Shown here: positions 35,537 to 43,823 of the stretch, in pieces
Position numbering within the stretch: position 1 is the stretch's first letter
How the letters are laid out: the number at the start of each line of letters is the position of its first letter
NCBI GenBank assembly: GCA_963807925.1
Contig: CAWEDP010000002.1
Coordinates: 1,364,001-1,428,000 of the forward strand
Direction: 5' to 3'
DNA: 64,000 bases
Source: CAWEDP01 sp963807925
GTDB lineage: Bacteria; Acidobacteriota; Vicinamibacteria; Vicinamibacterales; CAVVIG01
The notes under the pieces: generated by a model
Databases searched by the model: none
Seen by the model: the letters and a program-made list of their open reading frames with translations, nothing else
Told to the model about the DNA's origin: nothing
Made by a program: the position numbers and the translations under genes

Positions 35537-36916
35537 CTATTGAATGGCGTGGCAGGTGTCGCAGTCCTGGCTGATCTTCCGGCCGTCGGTGGATCGGTGA
35601 CTGTCGTCGTGGCAGCGGAAGCAGCCCGGATAGTCGATGTGTCCGATGTTGTTCGGGTACGTGCCGAACTGGACGTTCATCTCGGGAAAGACGTTGCGGC
35701 GATAGATCTGTTCGGTGGCCTGCACGGCGCGCTCGACCTCGGCGCGGCGCACGGTGAACACCTGCGGGTACGTGGTCCGGTAGAAATCCCGCAGCGAGCG
35801 CGCAATCTCCTCGGCCGCGGCATCCTGCGTCGGATGGCTCGCCTTCAGCAGCCCGACGGATTCCCGGTGGATGTACGGCAGCGTCTTCGGCATCTCGCCG
35901 CGCGCCATGCTCTCGTTCACGGCGCGATCGGCGGTCGGCGCCAGCGGATGGCTCGGCCGGTTGTGACAATCCATGCAGTCCATCCGCCGGCGCTCACCCC
36001 TGGCGAGCTGCTCGGGCGTCACGCCGTCGGCGAAGTACTCGCGCACGTGGCCTTCGCGATCCTTCAGCCGCACGTACGGAATGACCTGCCGCTTCGGGTC
36101 GGTCGCGATGTACTCGATCTCGTTCGCGACGTTCATGTGCCAGTGGATGCCGGTCGCGATGCCGAACCGTTCGCTGCCGCCCCCGACGTGCACGTTCAGC
36201 GTCGTGACCGACTCGCTGTTCTTCTCGTCGTTGCCGTACTCCACCACGCGCCGCACGACGTCGCCGTGGAATTTCTCCGGCCAGTGGCACTGCTCGCAGG
36301 TGTCGCGCGCGGGCCGCAGGTTCTCCACCGGCGACGGGATCGGCCGCGAGTAGGTGTGAAACGTGACGGCGAACACCTGGCGCGTGCCAGACAGCTTCGA
36401 CCGCGCGAACCACGACGCCCCGGCTCCGATGTGGCACTGCACGCAGGTGACACGCGAGTGGGGGCCGTCCTGGTAGGCGACGTACTCGGGCTGCATGACC
36501 GTGTGACAGACCTGGCCGCAGAACTGGACCGAGTCCATGTACTCGACGCCGCGGTACGCCGCCAGCGACACAATCACCATGTTGGCCATCGTCAGCGCGA
36601 AGATGAAGATCGCGCGCTGGCGCTGGACCGGATCGTTGAGATCGACACGCGGCCACCGGATCTCCGAGGGCGGCCGTCCCCTCAGCCGTCGGCGGCGTTC
36701 GACCCAGGCGCCCAGCGGGATGAGCGCGAGGCCTCCCACAAACATCGCCGGCAGCACGAGAAAGAAGAGGATGCCGAGATACGGGTTGGTATGGAGCCCG
36801 AACAGATCCGCGAGAAAGACGACCACGAACACCGCGGCGCTGACAGTGGTCAGCACCATGCCGGCGACCGAGATCGGGCTTCGAATCAGGCGGACGTCGT
36901 GTCGCACGTTTGGCAC
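35537..36916 (-). CDS. NapC/NirT-like membrane-anchored multiheme cytochrome with an unusual first heme motif
   Basis: Two or three hydrophobic helices at the N-terminus are followed by a periplasmic domain. Heme motifs are CGQVCH (a CxxxCH rather than CxxCH), CVQCH, CEQCH, CMDCH, CFRCH and CDTCH, so five standard and one stretched site. NapC-type proteins oxidise quinol and pass electrons to periplasmic cytochromes. The segment QPEYVAYQDGPHSRVTCVQCH is shortened here to its key residues: an acid plus paired aromatic before the second heme. At 459 residues it is longer than NapC (about 200) because of an added C-terminal cytochrome region. It lies 24 bases after the cytochrome b gene in one operon. 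Confidence 0.8.
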   Translation of the reverse strand: MPNVRHDVRLIRSPISVAGMVLTTVSAAVFVVVFLADLFGLHTNPYLGILFFLVLPAMFVGGLALIPLGAWVERRRRLRGRPPSEIRWPRVDLNDPVQRQRAIFIFALTMANMVIVSLAAYRGVEYMDSVQFCGQVCHTVMQPEYVAYQDGPHSRVTCVQCHIGAGASWFARSKLSGTRQVFAVTFHTYSRPIPSPVENLRPARDTCEQCHWPEKFHGDVVRRVVEYGNDEKNSESVTTLNVHVGGGSERFGIATGIHWHMNVANEIEYIATDPKRQVIPYVRLKDREGHVREYFADGVTPEQLARGERRRMDCMDCHNRPSHPLAPTADRAVNESMARGEMPKTLPYIHRESVGLLKASHPTQDAAAEEIARSLRDFYRTTYPQVFTVRRAEVERAVQATEQIYRRNVFPEMNVQFGTYPNNIGHIDYPGCFRCHDDSHRSTDGRKISQDCDTCHAIQ

Positions 36917-36940
36917 GCGAGGCGGTCGACGGGACCGCCT

Positions 36941-37816
36941 CTACCGTATGCCATTGTACAGAACCGCGTAGACAATCAAGGCGAAGAGCGCGAGACCGAG
37001 ACACAGGCCTGTCGATCCGACGAGGTAGGCACGCCGGATATCGGACGGGGACGGGCGGTCCGCCGCGGAGGCTGCAAGTTCGCCGGTGTCGGCGAGGCGC
37101 GCATACTGCTGCGGCCGTTCATGGCGCAGCTCCTCGGTGGCGACCGTCCCCGTGAAGATCACGAGGTCCATCGGAAACTTCTCCGGCCGCAGGTGGCCGT
37201 TGAAGAAATGGACCACGAAGATGAAACCGATGGCGAGCGTCGCCTCGGCGCCATGGACGAACAGCGCGACGTTGAACATCCAGCCGGGCAGCACCCGCGA
37301 CGCGAGCTCGGGAAACCACAGCACCAGGCCTGCGGCCCCCATGATGACGGTGCCCCACAGCACGGCCCAGTAGTCGAACTTCTCCCAGTAGGTGAAGTGC
37401 TCGAAGCCGGGTGGCGGCCCGAGGCCCACGAACCATTTCAGCTGCTGCACGAACTGCACGAAGTCGCGCGGCTGCGGCACCATCGACGTCGGCCCCCACA
37501 ACAGCCCGCGCTCGCCGCGGACGAAGACCCGCCAGGCGATGTCGCCGAGGTGAAAGGCGACCGCCGCGAGCAGCGTCACCCCCATGGTGCGATGCACCAG
37601 GCCGGCGCCGTAGAAGCCGCCGAACATCAGCGCGAGCGCCCGCGCCCAGCCCGCTTCGCTGAAGAGCAGCGGCATGCCGGTCGCCGCGAGGCCGAGGAAC
37701 GTGATCATGATGACCGCGTGCAGCCACCGGGTCTTCACGTCGAAGCGCCGGACGAACGCCGGCTCATGGGGGCGCGGGCCGTCGGAACGTCCCGGCGTGG
37801 GGGCCGGCGTCATCAT
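36941..37816 (-). CDS. Cytochrome b561-like membrane protein partnered with multiheme cytochrome
   Basis: A diheme-type cytochrome b resembling the gamma subunits of formate dehydrogenases and hydrogenases. It has about five hydrophobic helices, and His residues in RWLHAVIMITFLGLAATG, VHRTMGVTLLAAVAFH and VVHFFNGH are likely heme or quinone ligands. The start ATG 37816 (MMTPAP) overlaps the previous stop as ATGA and follows AAGGAGCG. The pairing with a nine-heme cytochrome upstream suggests a quinol:multiheme-cytochrome module. The sequence does not show the direction of electron flow. Confidence 0.82.
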   Translation of the reverse strand: MMTPAPTPGRSDGPRPHEPAFVRRFDVKTRWLHAVIMITFLGLAATGMPLLFSEAGWARALALMFGGFYGAGLVHRTMGVTLLAAVAFHLGDIAWRVFVRGERGLLWGPTSMVPQPRDFVQFVQQLKWFVGLGPPPGFEHFTYWEKFDYWAVLWGTVIMGAAGLVLWFPELASRVLPGWMFNVALFVHGAEATLAIGFIFVVHFFNGHLRPEKFPMDLVIFTGTVATEELRHERPQQYARLADTGELAASAADRPSPSDIRRAYLVGSTGLCLGLALFALIVYAVLYNGIR

Positions 37817-38814
37817 CGCTCCTTGGCGGATCGCCGTTCCTTCAGCGATCGGGTGAACCACAGCGCGCTGTGCAGGCCGAAGAACCCGAAGCACGCCGGG
37901 ATCAGCGCCCAGTAGAACGCATTGGCCCACCACATCACCTTGCCGCGACTGTAGTCATGCGGGTTGGGATGCGGATCGTACTGGACGAACCGCGCGTTCG
38001 CGCCCTTGTGACATCCGCCGCACGTCTCGACCAGACGCGCCCGCGATACGGTGGAGGCCGGATTCGAGCCCGGCAGGATGTCGTGCGCGCCGTGGCAGTC
38101 GGCGCAGGTGGCCACACGGGTGAAACCAAGCTGCGTGACTTTGCCGTGGAACGTTCGCTCGAAGGTCTCGACGACGCGCGCGTGACAGGTGCCGCACTCG
38201 CGGGCGACGCTCAGCCGCCAGCCATCGGTGTCCGCGCGCTGAATGGAATGCGCGGTGTGGCAGTCGCTGCAGACGGGCGCCTTCGGATTGCCCTGCCTCA
38301 GCGCAACGGCATGGATGCCCGCGTTGTAACGGTCGCGGATGCCCGCGTGACAGGTGCCGCAGGTCGCAGGAATGTTGGCCCGGGCGACGCGACTCGACGG
38401 ATCGGCCGGCGCCGCGATGTCGTGCGTGCCGTGGCAGTCGGCGCAGGCGGGCGAGACGACCAGGCCCGCTTTCTCACGGGCCCGCGCGTGAATCGAGTCG
38501 TGATACTGCGCGTTCACGTCGTCGTGGCACGACGCGCACTTCACCGGCGCCAGCTTCTCGGGGTGCGGGAACTCCGTCGTCTTCGCGAGGTCGGCATGGC
38601 AATCGACGCACGCCATCGGACCGTGAACCGACGAGTCGAACGCCGCCTTCTTGACCGCGACGCTCGTGCCGTTGCTCCGCGTCACCCCGGCGTCGCCGTG
38701 ACACGCGAGACAGTCCTCATTGGCCGGCGGCTTCGCCTCGTCGGCGGCGCGCGTGGCGCCGCCCGCCAACAGCCAGGCGGTCGTGACGACCGACACCAAC
38801 AGGGACCTGGACAT
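37813..38814 (-). CDS. Nine-heme c-type cytochrome, membrane-anchored
   Basis: Nine CxxCH motifs (CLACH, CVDCH, CASCH, CADCH, CGTCH, CSDCH, CGTCH, CADCH, CGGCH) follow a signal peptide (LLVSVVTTAWLLAGGATRA). A C-terminal helix (AFYWALIPACFGFFGLHSALWF) anchors it. Overlap with the cytochrome b gene suggests the two form one complex in which b-hemes pass quinol electrons to this protein. It is similar in plan to the nine-heme protein of the petCB operon, but the motifs and spacings differ. Confidence 0.88.
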   Translation of the reverse strand: MSRSLLVSVVTTAWLLAGGATRAADEAKPPANEDCLACHGDAGVTRSNGTSVAVKKAAFDSSVHGPMACVDCHADLAKTTEFPHPEKLAPVKCASCHDDVNAQYHDSIHARAREKAGLVVSPACADCHGTHDIAAPADPSSRVARANIPATCGTCHAGIRDRYNAGIHAVALRQGNPKAPVCSDCHTAHSIQRADTDGWRLSVARECGTCHARVVETFERTFHGKVTQLGFTRVATCADCHGAHDILPGSNPASTVSRARLVETCGGCHKGANARFVQYDPHPNPHDYSRGKVMWWANAFYWALIPACFGFFGLHSALWFTRSLKERRSAKER

Positions 38815-38832
38815 CGCCGCCTCCGGTGGTCG

Positions 38833-39162
38833 CTACTTCTTCAACGACGCCATATACGCGACGAGCGCGTCCAGGTCGTCCTTCGGCAGCGTATACGATT
38901 TCATCGCCGGTTTGCGGGGAGCCTTGGCCTTCTCGGTCATGCCGGCCGCGTCGACCATCCACATCCGGATTTGGTCCGCCTTCAGCTTGCTCCCGACGCC
39001 GTCGAGCGGCCCTTTCTTGTTCCCCTTGTCGCCGATCGAATGGCACAGCCCGCACTTCTGATCGGCATAGACCTTCTCGCCACGCGCCAGGTCCTGCGCG
39101 GCGACCGGCGCCGCCGTCCACACCATCCCGCCGATGACGGCGGCCACAAACATTCGCAGCAT
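38833..39162 (-). CDS. Small class I-type cytochrome c
   Basis: A monoheme cytochrome of 109 residues with signal peptide (FVAAVIGGMVWTAAPVAAQ), heme motif CGLCH, and a distal Met probably in the MKSYTLPKDDLDALV region. It closely resembles the cytochrome at 41120-41458 (shared pattern KGPLD.VGSKLKAD.IRMW). It is the first gene of an operon with the nine-heme cytochrome, cytochrome b and NapC-like protein, and would be a soluble carrier for them. Confidence 0.9.
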   Translation of the reverse strand: MLRMFVAAVIGGMVWTAAPVAAQDLARGEKVYADQKCGLCHSIGDKGNKKGPLDGVGSKLKADQIRMWMVDAAGMTEKAKAPRKPAMKSYTLPKDDLDALVAYMASLKK

Positions 39163-39191
39163 ATGAGTCCCTTCCTCCGGCGTCTTGCCTG

Positions 39192-39207
39192 AGCAAGCGC
39201 ATTGCCA
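39192..39207 (-). promoter_or_regulatory. Sigma-54-type promoter for the cytochrome operon
   Basis: The minus strand reads TGGCAATGCGCTTGCT, very close to consensus at both halves with GG-N10-GC. It is about 30 bases before the ATG, and the palindrome at 39272 is 65 bases further upstream. Confidence 0.72.
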
Positions 39208-39271
39208 CGGACGACCCCGGTCGCATTCCGGCGCGAAACAGGGCGCCGGGCAACTGCCGAAACCCTCGCGG

Positions 39272-39287
39272 TGCCGGGAATCCGGCA
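39272..39287. promoter_or_regulatory. Enhancer palindrome, exact copy 1
   Basis: TGCCGGGAATCCGGCA, identical in all 16 bases to the site at 62571-62586. It lies between divergent genes, 65 bases from the minus-strand -24 element and 12 bases from the plus-strand one. Confidence 0.68.
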
Positions 39288-39298
39288 GCCAGCCGGTG

Positions 39299-39314
39299 GG
39301 GCACGCTGCTTGCG
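39299..39314 (+). promoter_or_regulatory. Sigma-54-type promoter before the B12/radical SAM gene
   Basis: GGGCACGCTGCTTGCG: GGCACG, four bases, TTGC, an excellent match. The palindrome is unusually close upstream (12 bases), so activation may come from another site. The predicted leader is about 9 bases. Confidence 0.6.
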
Positions 39315-39333
39315 AGCGGGTCGAGCGACAGCG

Positions 39334-41103
39334 ATGCGCAACCCGTTCGCGCGCGACCTGATCCTGCTCCACGCCCCGGCGATTTACGATTTCCGGACGG
39401 TACCGACCTTCCTCGGCCCGGTCGCGGACGCGGTGCCGGCGACGACGATGTTCGAGATGTACCCGGTCGGCCTCACGAGCCTGGCGGACTTTCTCGAGCG
39501 GAATCATTACAACGTCGAGATCGTCAATCTCGCGTACCGGATGCTTCGGGATCGGTCGTTCGACGTCACCAGTCATCTCGCCGCGTTGTCGTCGCCGGTC
39601 TTCGGCATCGACCTGCACTGGCTGCCCCACGTGCAGGGGGCGCTGAGCATCGCGGAACTCGTCAAGCGTCTGCATCCGACGAGCCGGGTGCTCGTCGGCG
39701 GCCTGTCGGCCAGCTACTATCACGAGGAGCTCATTCGCTATCCGTTCATCGATTTCGTGCTGCGCGGGGACTCGACCGAGGAGCCGGCGCGTCAGCTGCT
39801 GCAGGCGCTCCGCGAATCGCGTCCGCTGGATCAGGTTGCGAACCTCACGTGGAAGCGGGCGGACGGGTCCGTGGTGGCGAATCCCCTGTCCTTCGTGCCC
39901 GACAATCTGGACTACGTCGACGTGCCGGCCTATCGCTACCTCCTGCGATCGATGTTCAAGTACCGCAGCCTCCTCAACCTGGTTCCCTCGTTCGAGTGGC
40001 TGCACTATCCGGTGACGCTGCTGCTCAGCGCCCGCGGGTGCACGCAGGAATGCGCCGCGTGCGGCGGGTCGCGATCGGCCTACCGCCGGATCTGCGAACG
40101 CACGCGGCCCGCGTTTCGCTCGCCCGAGAAGATGGCGGACGACGTGCGGACGATCGCGAGCTTCTCGCGCGCGCCGATCTTCATGGTGCACGATCCGCGC
40201 ATGGGCGGCCTGCGCCGGGCGCTGCGGTTCCTGTCGCTGCTCGAACGCCTCGGCGCGCCCAACGAGATGGTGTTCGAGCTGTTCTTTCCCGGCGACGAGG
40301 CGTTCTTCGCGGCCGTCGAGCGCAGCGTGCCGTCGTGGAGCGCCGAGATCACGCTCGAATCGCCGGACGAAGCGGTCCGCCGCGTCAACGGCAAGTTTCC
40401 GTGGCCGAACGAGGCGGTGGAGGCGACCATCGCAGAGGCCCTCGCCCACCGGTGCCGGAAGCTCGATCTGTTCTTCATGATCGGCCTGCCGCATCAGCCG
40501 CGCGAGGACGCCGGCCGCATCGCTGACTACTGCGAACATCTCCTCGACCGGTTCGGCGGCGACGGCCGGCTTCGGCCGTTCGTCGCGCCGCTCGGACCCT
40601 TTCTCGACCCCGGCAGCCGGGCCTTCGAGCAGCCGGCGCTCGGGTACCGACGCTTCTGCCATTCGCTCGAGGACCACGAGCGCGCCGTGCTCCAGCCGTC
40701 GTGGCAGCAGGTCCTGTCGTACGAAACCGACACGATGACACGCAGCGACATTGCCGCGGCGACCTACGAGGCGGCCGAGCGACTGAACCACATCAAGCGA
40801 CGGCACGGCCTGATCGACCACGCCACATTCGAATCCGTTGCGCGGCGCCTGAGCGCGGCCCGCGGCCTGCTGGCAGCCGACGATCGCGGCGAGACCGATC
40901 GCGAGTTCCCGGCGGAACTCGGCACGCATCGCACCATGTTCGGCGACGACGAGCTGAAATGGCCGCTGGGGCGGCGCTTCCGGGTCGGACTGAGCCTGCT
41001 GGCCACGCTCGCGTCCGGTCTGGCGCTCGAGGTCGTCCACGCCGCCAACCGGACGGCCGGCCGGTACGACGTGGCGCCGGTCAGAGCGCCAGCCTCGCGC
41101 TGA
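39334..41103 (+). CDS. B12-binding-domain/radical SAM protein
   Basis: The N-terminal 150 residues look like a cobalamin-binding Rossmann domain (VGLTSLADFLERNHYNVEI; later RVLVGGLSASYYHEELI) but lack a clear DxHxxG, so the cobalamin may be bound without a protein His ligand. The radical SAM domain follows with CTQECAAC near residue 239 (CxxxCxxC). The rest is a long conserved C-terminal region. It resembles the uncharacterised B12/radical SAM families; the substrate is unknown. It stands alone on the plus strand between two nearly identical small cytochrome genes, so it may act on an electron-transport or membrane-lipid component, but this is a guess. Confidence 0.75.
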   Translation: MRNPFARDLILLHAPAIYDFRTVPTFLGPVADAVPATTMFEMYPVGLTSLADFLERNHYNVEIVNLAYRMLRDRSFDVTSHLAALSSPVFGIDLHWLPHVQGALSIAELVKRLHPTSRVLVGGLSASYYHEELIRYPFIDFVLRGDSTEEPARQLLQALRESRPLDQVANLTWKRADGSVVANPLSFVPDNLDYVDVPAYRYLLRSMFKYRSLLNLVPSFEWLHYPVTLLLSARGCTQECAACGGSRSAYRRICERTRPAFRSPEKMADDVRTIASFSRAPIFMVHDPRMGGLRRALRFLSLLERLGAPNEMVFELFFPGDEAFFAAVERSVPSWSAEITLESPDEAVRRVNGKFPWPNEAVEATIAEALAHRCRKLDLFFMIGLPHQPREDAGRIADYCEHLLDRFGGDGRLRPFVAPLGPFLDPGSRAFEQPALGYRRFCHSLEDHERAVLQPSWQQVLSYETDTMTRSDIAAATYEAAERLNHIKRRHGLIDHATFESVARRLSAARGLLAADDRGETDREFPAELGTHRTMFGDDELKWPLGRRFRVGLSLLATLASGLALEVVHAANRTAGRYDVAPVRAPASR

Positions 41104-41119
41104 CGCGCGGCCGGCCGGT

Positions 41120-41458
41120 CTACTTCTTCTTCAAACCCGACAGGTAGGCCACGAGCGCGTCGACGTCGCCCTTGTCGAGGGTGTACACCTTCATCTCCGG
41201 CTTGCGGTCCGCCTTCATCTTCGCCGTCATCGCTTTCGCATCGACGATCCACATCCGGATTTCGTCCGCCTTCAGCTTGCTGCCGACGTCGTCGAGCGGC
41301 CCCTTGGCGTTGCCTTTCCCGGCGATCGAATGACAGAGCGTGCACTTCTGCTCCGTGAAGAGCTGCTCGCCTTTCTTCGCGTCCTGGGCGGCGGCGGTTG
41401 CCACGACGGCCAGGCTCAACACCGCGGTCAGCATCATCAATCGGCGCATTTTCAACAC
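41120..41458 (-). CDS. Small class I-type cytochrome c, paralogue of the 38833 gene
   Basis: A monoheme cytochrome of 112 residues with signal peptide (LMMLTAVLSLAVVATAAAQ) and motif CTLCH. It shares most of its mature sequence with the cytochrome 2 kb away, including GPLDDVGSKLKADEIRMW and YTLDKGDVDALVAYL, so the pair arose by duplication. It follows lepB by 19 bases and is likely cotranscribed with it. Confidence 0.9.
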   Translation of the reverse strand: MLKMRRLMMLTAVLSLAVVATAAAQDAKKGEQLFTEQKCTLCHSIAGKGNAKGPLDDVGSKLKADEIRMWIVDAKAMTAKMKADRKPEMKVYTLDKGDVDALVAYLSGLKKK

Positions 41459-41477
41459 CCTCCTCGTTGGTTGGCGA

Positions 41478-42005
41478 TCAGAACCGTCGAATGCCGCGAA
41501 GCGGCCACCAGCGCACCGCGATGCGCCCCAGAATATCGCGTCTTGGCACCGTGCCCCAATGGCGGCTGTCAGAGCTCTTGTTCCGGTGGTCCCCCATCAC
41601 GAAGTAGTAGCCGGCCGGAATCCGCGCCGGCCCCCATCGATCGTAGCTGCGGAACGCCGGCGGGACATTCACGTCGTGAGTGAATCGGCCGTCGATCGTC
41701 ACACGGCCGTCCACGATCTCCACGACGTCGCCCGCCACCGCAATCACGCGCTTCACGATCCACATGTCGGGATCGTGGGGGTACGCGAGCATGACGATGT
41801 CCCCGCGGCGCGGATCGGCGAAGTCGTAGGCCAGGCGATCGACGACCAGATAGTCGCGATTTTCGAGCGTCGGCGCCATGCTGAAACCCTGCACCTGGGC
41901 GACCGAGCATCCCCATGCGCTCATCAAGAGGATCGCGGCGGCGCTCGACAGAACGGTCGCCACGCCGCGGCGGACCCACCGCCGTGCGTCGAATTCTGCA
42001 GGCAT
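41478..42005 (-). CDS. lepB: Signal peptidase I
   Basis: The protein has an N-terminal membrane helix (VATVLSSAAAILLMSAWG), the catalytic Ser in QGFSMAPTLENRD, the catalytic Lys in MWIVKRVIAVAGD, and the box GDHRNKSSDSR. It cleaves signal peptides at the outer face of the inner membrane. At 175 residues it is a compact form. Being cotranscribed with a cytochrome gene in this regulon, it may be a dedicated signal peptidase for the many exported proteins made under the same condition. The predicted transcription start lies about 4 bases from ATG, so a later GTG start is possible. Confidence 0.9.
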   Translation of the reverse strand: MPAEFDARRWVRRGVATVLSSAAAILLMSAWGCSVAQVQGFSMAPTLENRDYLVVDRLAYDFADPRRGDIVMLAYPHDPDMWIVKRVIAVAGDVVEIVDGRVTIDGRFTHDVNVPPAFRSYDRWGPARIPAGYYFVMGDHRNKSSDSRHWGTVPRRDILGRIAVRWWPLRGIRRF

Positions 42006-42019
42006 GCGAAGGGCCGAAC

Positions 42020-42035
42020 GGCAAGGGACGTACCG
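42020..42035 (-). promoter_or_regulatory. Sigma-54-type promoter for lepB-cytochrome c
   Basis: The minus strand reads CGGTACGTCCCTTGCC: GG-N10-GC with TTGC, and the -24 half is GGTACG. I see no CCGG-type palindrome upstream, so activation would need another site. Confidence 0.5.
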
Positions 42036-42179
42036 GCGACTCGCGCCGACCCGCAGCCGAGGGCAGCCCCTTTTCCTCAGGTTTTCGAGGGCTCCCCGGG
42101 CGTGATCGGCCCGACCGTCGCGTCGGCGGCGTGAATATTCCACAATCGGCGGGGATATTTCACGAGGTCCGAGGTTTGC

Positions 42180-43805
42180 ATGCTGAGCCGCGCACGGCCC
42201 ATGGGCGTCGAGATGCTGCAGGACGACCAGACCCGCCTCATCGAGGCGCTTCGGAACGCTGCGCTGTACGGCGCATCCGAGGTTCGCCTCCTCGAAACCC
42301 ATATCTCGTACGTACTGTTGACCGGCGACTACGCCTTCAAGATCAAGAAGGCGATCCGCCTCAACTTCCTGGACTTCAGCACCCTCGAGGCGCGCCGATT
42401 CTACTGCGTTCGCGAGCTCGAACTGAACCGCAGGTTCGCGCCGCACCTGTACCTGCAAGTGGTGCCGATTACCGGGACGGCGGACCGTCCCGAGATTGCG
42501 GGGTCCGGTCCGCCGATCGAGTACGCCGTCAAGATGCGGCAGTTCCCGCAGGACGCGCTGCTCGGGGCCATGCTCGCCCGCGGCGCGCTCACGCACGCCC
42601 ACCTCGATGACCTGGCCGCGCGGCTGTCGTCGTTTCACGACCTGGCGGAGCGGATTGACCCGGCAGTCCCGTTCGGCACCGCCGCCGCCGTCCGCGCGCT
42701 GGCGATGGAGAACTTCACCGACATCGACGCGCTGCTCGGAGACGCCGACGACCGCACCGACCTCGCCGCACTCTGCGCCTGGACCGACTGGGAGCACCAC
42801 GCCCTGGGCCCGGTCTTCGACGGGCGCCGGAACGACGGCTTCGTCCGCGCCTGCCACGGCGATCTGCATCTCGGCAACATCGCCCTGGTCGAGGGCATCG
42901 TGACGATGTTCGACGGCATCGAGTTCAACGAGCGGATGCGCTGGGGCGACGTGATGGCCGACGTGGCGTTTCTCGTGATGGATCTGCGCTACCGCACGCG
43001 TCCGGACTTTGCCGCGCGGCTCTTCAACCTGTACGTCGAAAGCACCGGCGATTACGCCGGAGTACGCGTGTTTCGCTTCTATGCCGCGTACCGGGCCATG
43101 GTTCGCGCCAAGGTGGCCCGCGTCCGCTCAGCCGAGCTCGTGGCCGAAGACCTCCGCGCCGGCGCCGACGCCGAGTACCGCGCGCACGTTCGACTCGCCC
43201 TGGACTACACCGAGACGCCTCACGCCGGGCTCATCCTCACGCACGGGCCGTCGGGGGCCGGCAAGACGACCTTGTCGGAGGGCCTCCTGGAGCTGATTGG
43301 CGCCGTCAGGATCCGCACCGACGTGGAACGCAAGCGGCTGCACGGCGTGCCGTCGCTGGCGGCGAGCCAGTCCGCGCTCGACGCCGGGCTCTATTCGCAC
43401 CGCGAAACCGAGCGGACCTACGAACGGGCCCGGTCCCTGACGCGCGATGTCGTGGCGGGTGGCTTTCCGGCCATCGTCGACGGCACCTTCCTCAAGCGCT
43501 GGCAGCGCGAGATGTTTCGGCAGCTCGCCTCGGAGCTGGCTGTGCCGTTCGTCATCGTGGACTTCGTGGCCGCGCCCGCCACCATGCGCGCCAGGATCGA
43601 GGAGCGGCGCCGGGCGGCATCGGACGCGTCGGAAGCCGACGCACGGGTGCTGGAAAGCCAGCTGCAGTCGGCTGAGGCGTTTGGCGAGGATGAAGGACCG
43701 GCGGTGGTGACTTATGACGCGGCGACCGCGCCCGAGGGCGCGCGGCAGGCGGCCGTCTGGCAGCCGGTGGTCGCGCGGCTCGGACGAAGGCCCTCGGCAG
43801 CGTAG
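42180..43805 (+). CDS. Bifunctional aminoglycoside phosphotransferase-like / AAA ATPase protein
   Basis: The first 330 residues follow the APH/choline-kinase fold, with CHGDLHLGNIALV (catalytic HGD) and FDGIEFNERMRW (metal-binding Asp). The C-terminal part is a P-loop kinase-like domain with GPSGAGKTTLSEGL near residue 356 and RxxxR-type arginines. This fused family is widespread; its substrate is unknown and it is not a proven antibiotic-resistance enzyme. Start uncertainty: the first ATG lies in a weak -12-like element, and ATG 42201 or 42213 (MLQDDQT) would fit better if transcription begins there. Confidence 0.8.
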   Translation: MLSRARPMGVEMLQDDQTRLIEALRNAALYGASEVRLLETHISYVLLTGDYAFKIKKAIRLNFLDFSTLEARRFYCVRELELNRRFAPHLYLQVVPITGTADRPEIAGSGPPIEYAVKMRQFPQDALLGAMLARGALTHAHLDDLAARLSSFHDLAERIDPAVPFGTAAAVRALAMENFTDIDALLGDADDRTDLAALCAWTDWEHHALGPVFDGRRNDGFVRACHGDLHLGNIALVEGIVTMFDGIEFNERMRWGDVMADVAFLVMDLRYRTRPDFAARLFNLYVESTGDYAGVRVFRFYAAYRAMVRAKVARVRSAELVAEDLRAGADAEYRAHVRLALDYTETPHAGLILTHGPSGAGKTTLSEGLLELIGAVRIRTDVERKRLHGVPSLAASQSALDAGLYSHRETERTYERARSLTRDVVAGGFPAIVDGTFLKRWQREMFRQLASELAVPFVIVDFVAAPATMRARIEERRRAASDASEADARVLESQLQSAEAFGEDEGPAVVTYDAATAPEGARQAAVWQPVVARLGRRPSAA

Positions 43806-43823
43806 CCGGACACGGCCGGCACG

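Noticed and set aside
42163..42178. AGGTCCGAGGTTTGCA as a promoter for the APH/AAA gene
   Set aside because: The -12 half is good, but the -24 half is poor, no palindrome is near, and it runs into the first ATG. It may be chance.
42180..43805. Aminoglycoside-resistance gene
   Set aside because: The APH-like fold is fused to a P-loop domain in a widespread family of unknown substrate; there is no sign of a resistance cassette or transfer.
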